Assembly (NCBI GenBank): GCA_021613375.1 | Contig: CM038716.1 | Span: 7,880,180 to 7,944,179, forward strand | Direction of reading: 5' to 3' | Length of the DNA stretch: 64,000 nt | From: Megaleporinus macrocephalus | Taxonomy: Eukaryota; Chordata; Actinopteri; Characiformes; Anostomidae | Shown here: one piece after another, positions 62,400 through 64,000 of the stretch | How positions within the stretch are numbered: position 1 is the first letter of the stretch | How the letters are laid out: each line of letters begins with the position of its first letter | Made by a program: the position numbers and the translations under genes | Notes under the pieces: generated by a model | Seen by the model: the letters and a program-made list of their open reading frames with translations, nothing else | Database searches by the model: none | Told to the model about the DNA's origin: nothing

Positions 62400-64000
62400 G
62401 CTAGATTTTTCTACAACTCATCTCTACATAATGATACAGTGCTTTGTTTAACCTAACTCAACACCTAGCTACACCAAACTACAAGAATCTATGCTACAAT
62501 ACTTTACACTTCACTACAGTAATTTCAAATACTCTACACTACCCAGCACTACGCAGCACTCTTTACAACTGTTCTACTACTGCAGAGTGCTTAGCATTAT
62601 TCTGAAGTATTTTGCACTATGCTGCACTACTGCTGCAATACCCTACGTCTACATTACCCATCAATACTATACACTTTTCAACACTATTCCACAATACTCT
62701 TCAATACTTTACACTACGCTACTCTACTCAAGATTGACCATGCTACAGTACTTTAAAATATTCTAGCCTGCACCACTCCTCAATGCTCTACACTAAGTTT
62801 CAATCTTACTCTACCCAACACTGCACTACTCTACAATATTTTTCACTATTCTACACTACTTGACAAGATTTTAACCTATGCTACTCTACAATACTTTAAA
62901 CTGTGCCAAACTATATTTTTTAACACTTTACAGTAACACTTTACTTATGCTACACTATTCTTCATCACATTATGCTTGGCTACATTACTCTACAATGCTA
63001 TGCCACAATACTCTTCAATACTTTACACTATGCTACACTACTCAAGACTCAATACAGTACATCTTGACCATGCTACAGTACTTTAGAATATTCTATGCCC
63101 GCACTACTCCTCAACACTCTACACTAAGTTTCAAACTTACTCTGCTGCACTACTCTACAATATTTTACACTATGCTACACTATTTGACAAGATTTTAACC
63201 TATGCTACTTTACAATACTTTAAACTGTGCCCAACTATTTTTTTTACACTTTACAGTAACCCTTTACTTAAGCTACACTACTCTTCATCACATTATGCTT
63301 GGCTACATTACTCTACAATGCTATGCCACAATACTATTCAATACTTTACACTATGCTACTCTACTCAAGACTCAATACAGTACATCTTGACCATGCTACA
63401 CTACTTTAGAATATTCTACGCTTGCACTACTCCTCAACACTCTACACTTTCAAACCTACTCTATACCACGCTGCACTACTCTACAATATTTTACACTATT
63501 CTACACTACTTGACAAGATTTTAACCTATGCTACTCTACAATACTTTAAACTGTGCCAAACTATTTTTTTACACTTTACAGAAACACTTTACTTATGCTA
63601 CACTACTCTTCAAAATTTTATGCTTGGCTACATTACTCTACAATGCTTTACACTATACTACACTACTTTACAATAATTCACGCTATGCTGCACTCCACTA
63701 TTCTACAATACTCTACACTACATCTAGACTGTACTATACTACAAAACTACACTATGCCACACTGCTGTACACTACTTAACATTATACTACACTAATCTAC
63801 AATACATTGCACTGGCAGACTACTCTACATTTTACACAATGCTACATTACTCTTCAAGACTTTACACTATTTCACACTACCCTATAATGCTTTACACTAT
63901 GCTACACTACTTTACAATACTCTGTACTGTACTACAGAACTCCACAACAATTTGCACTACACTTCACTACAATACTCTACACTACATCTTCATTATTCAT
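62400..64000. repeat. Degenerate CTACACTACTCTACAATACT repeat with ~326-bp higher-order unit
   Basis: Short words CTACACTACTCTACAATAC and ACTTTACACTATGC drift through the region. The phrase CAAGATTTTAACCTATGCTA recurs at 62863, 63188 and 63514 (periods 325 and 326), each followed by the same long sequence (AAACTGTGCC, TTATGCTTGGCTACATTACT, AGACTCAATACAGTACATCT). It continues past the window. Confidence 0.93.

Overview
This window is eukaryotic, nuclear and from a teleost fish. It holds one clear gene, a melatonin receptor on the minus strand, surrounded by long stretches of transposon remains, minisatellites and microsatellites. The repeat set (Tc1-like transposase remains, tRNA-type SINEs, short inverted-repeat elements that start GTCGCTGTCC, hAT-like elements, and the 42-bp TTTCTAATAAAGTGGCC repeat) suggests an ostariophysan fish, perhaps a characiform or a relative. 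That placement is my inference from repeat style, not a measurement.

The gene is mtnr1b-like (MT2 / Mel1b subtype). Four exons join in frame with canonical GT-AG borders: exon 1 60611-60785, exon 2 24210-24426, exon 3 23439-23685, exon 4 22941-23342. Together they are 1041 nt and encode 346 residues plus a stop. Introns 2 and 3 are short (524 and 96 bp). Intron 1 is 36,184 bp and covers more than half of the window. A CpG-rich stretch (60960-61520) lies just upstream of exon 1, and a (GT)n tract ends six bases before the start codon. About 1.4 kb inside intron 1 a GC-rich, non-repetitive patch holds a perfect PAR-bZIP D-box, two CACGTG E-boxes and an octamer. Downstream of the stop codon lie a short inverted-repeat element that contains an AATAAA and then a decayed second copy of part of exon 4.

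Layout: 1-2.1 kb, Tc1-like remains and a 20-bp minisatellite. 3-4.1 kb, a 167-bp tandem repeat. 5-10.6 kb, AT-rich sequence with SINEs, (TA)n and a dispersed duplication. 10.8-11.4 kb, single-copy-looking sequence that could be conserved noncoding DNA. 11.5-19.25 kb, three arrays of one 42-bp repeat, the third inverted. 19.8-21.2 kb, degenerate tandem repeats. 22.1-24.4 kb, exons 2-4 and the exon-4 relic. 24.4-60.6 kb, intron 1: a 1.3-kb hAT-like element, CA-rich, pyrimidine-rich and purine-rich blocks, a 2.8-kb DNA element filled with about 51 copies of a 46-bp repeat, a 36-bp array, a duplicated 27-bp array, a 22-bp repeat field with a 66-bp higher-order unit, MITEs and palindromes, and a 27/81-bp GT-rich array. 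60.6-61.5 kb, exon 1 and promoter. 61.7-62.4 kb, a hAT-like element with a perfect 8-bp target duplication. 62.4-64 kb, a ~326-bp higher-order repeat.

I found no second protein-coding gene, RNA gene, CRISPR array or novel gene system. Nearly all long open frames here come from repeats whose period is a multiple of three or whose units lack stop codons. The items that most deserve follow-up are the exon-4 relic, the circadian-type motif cluster, the split gene structure, and the transposon-borne minisatellite.
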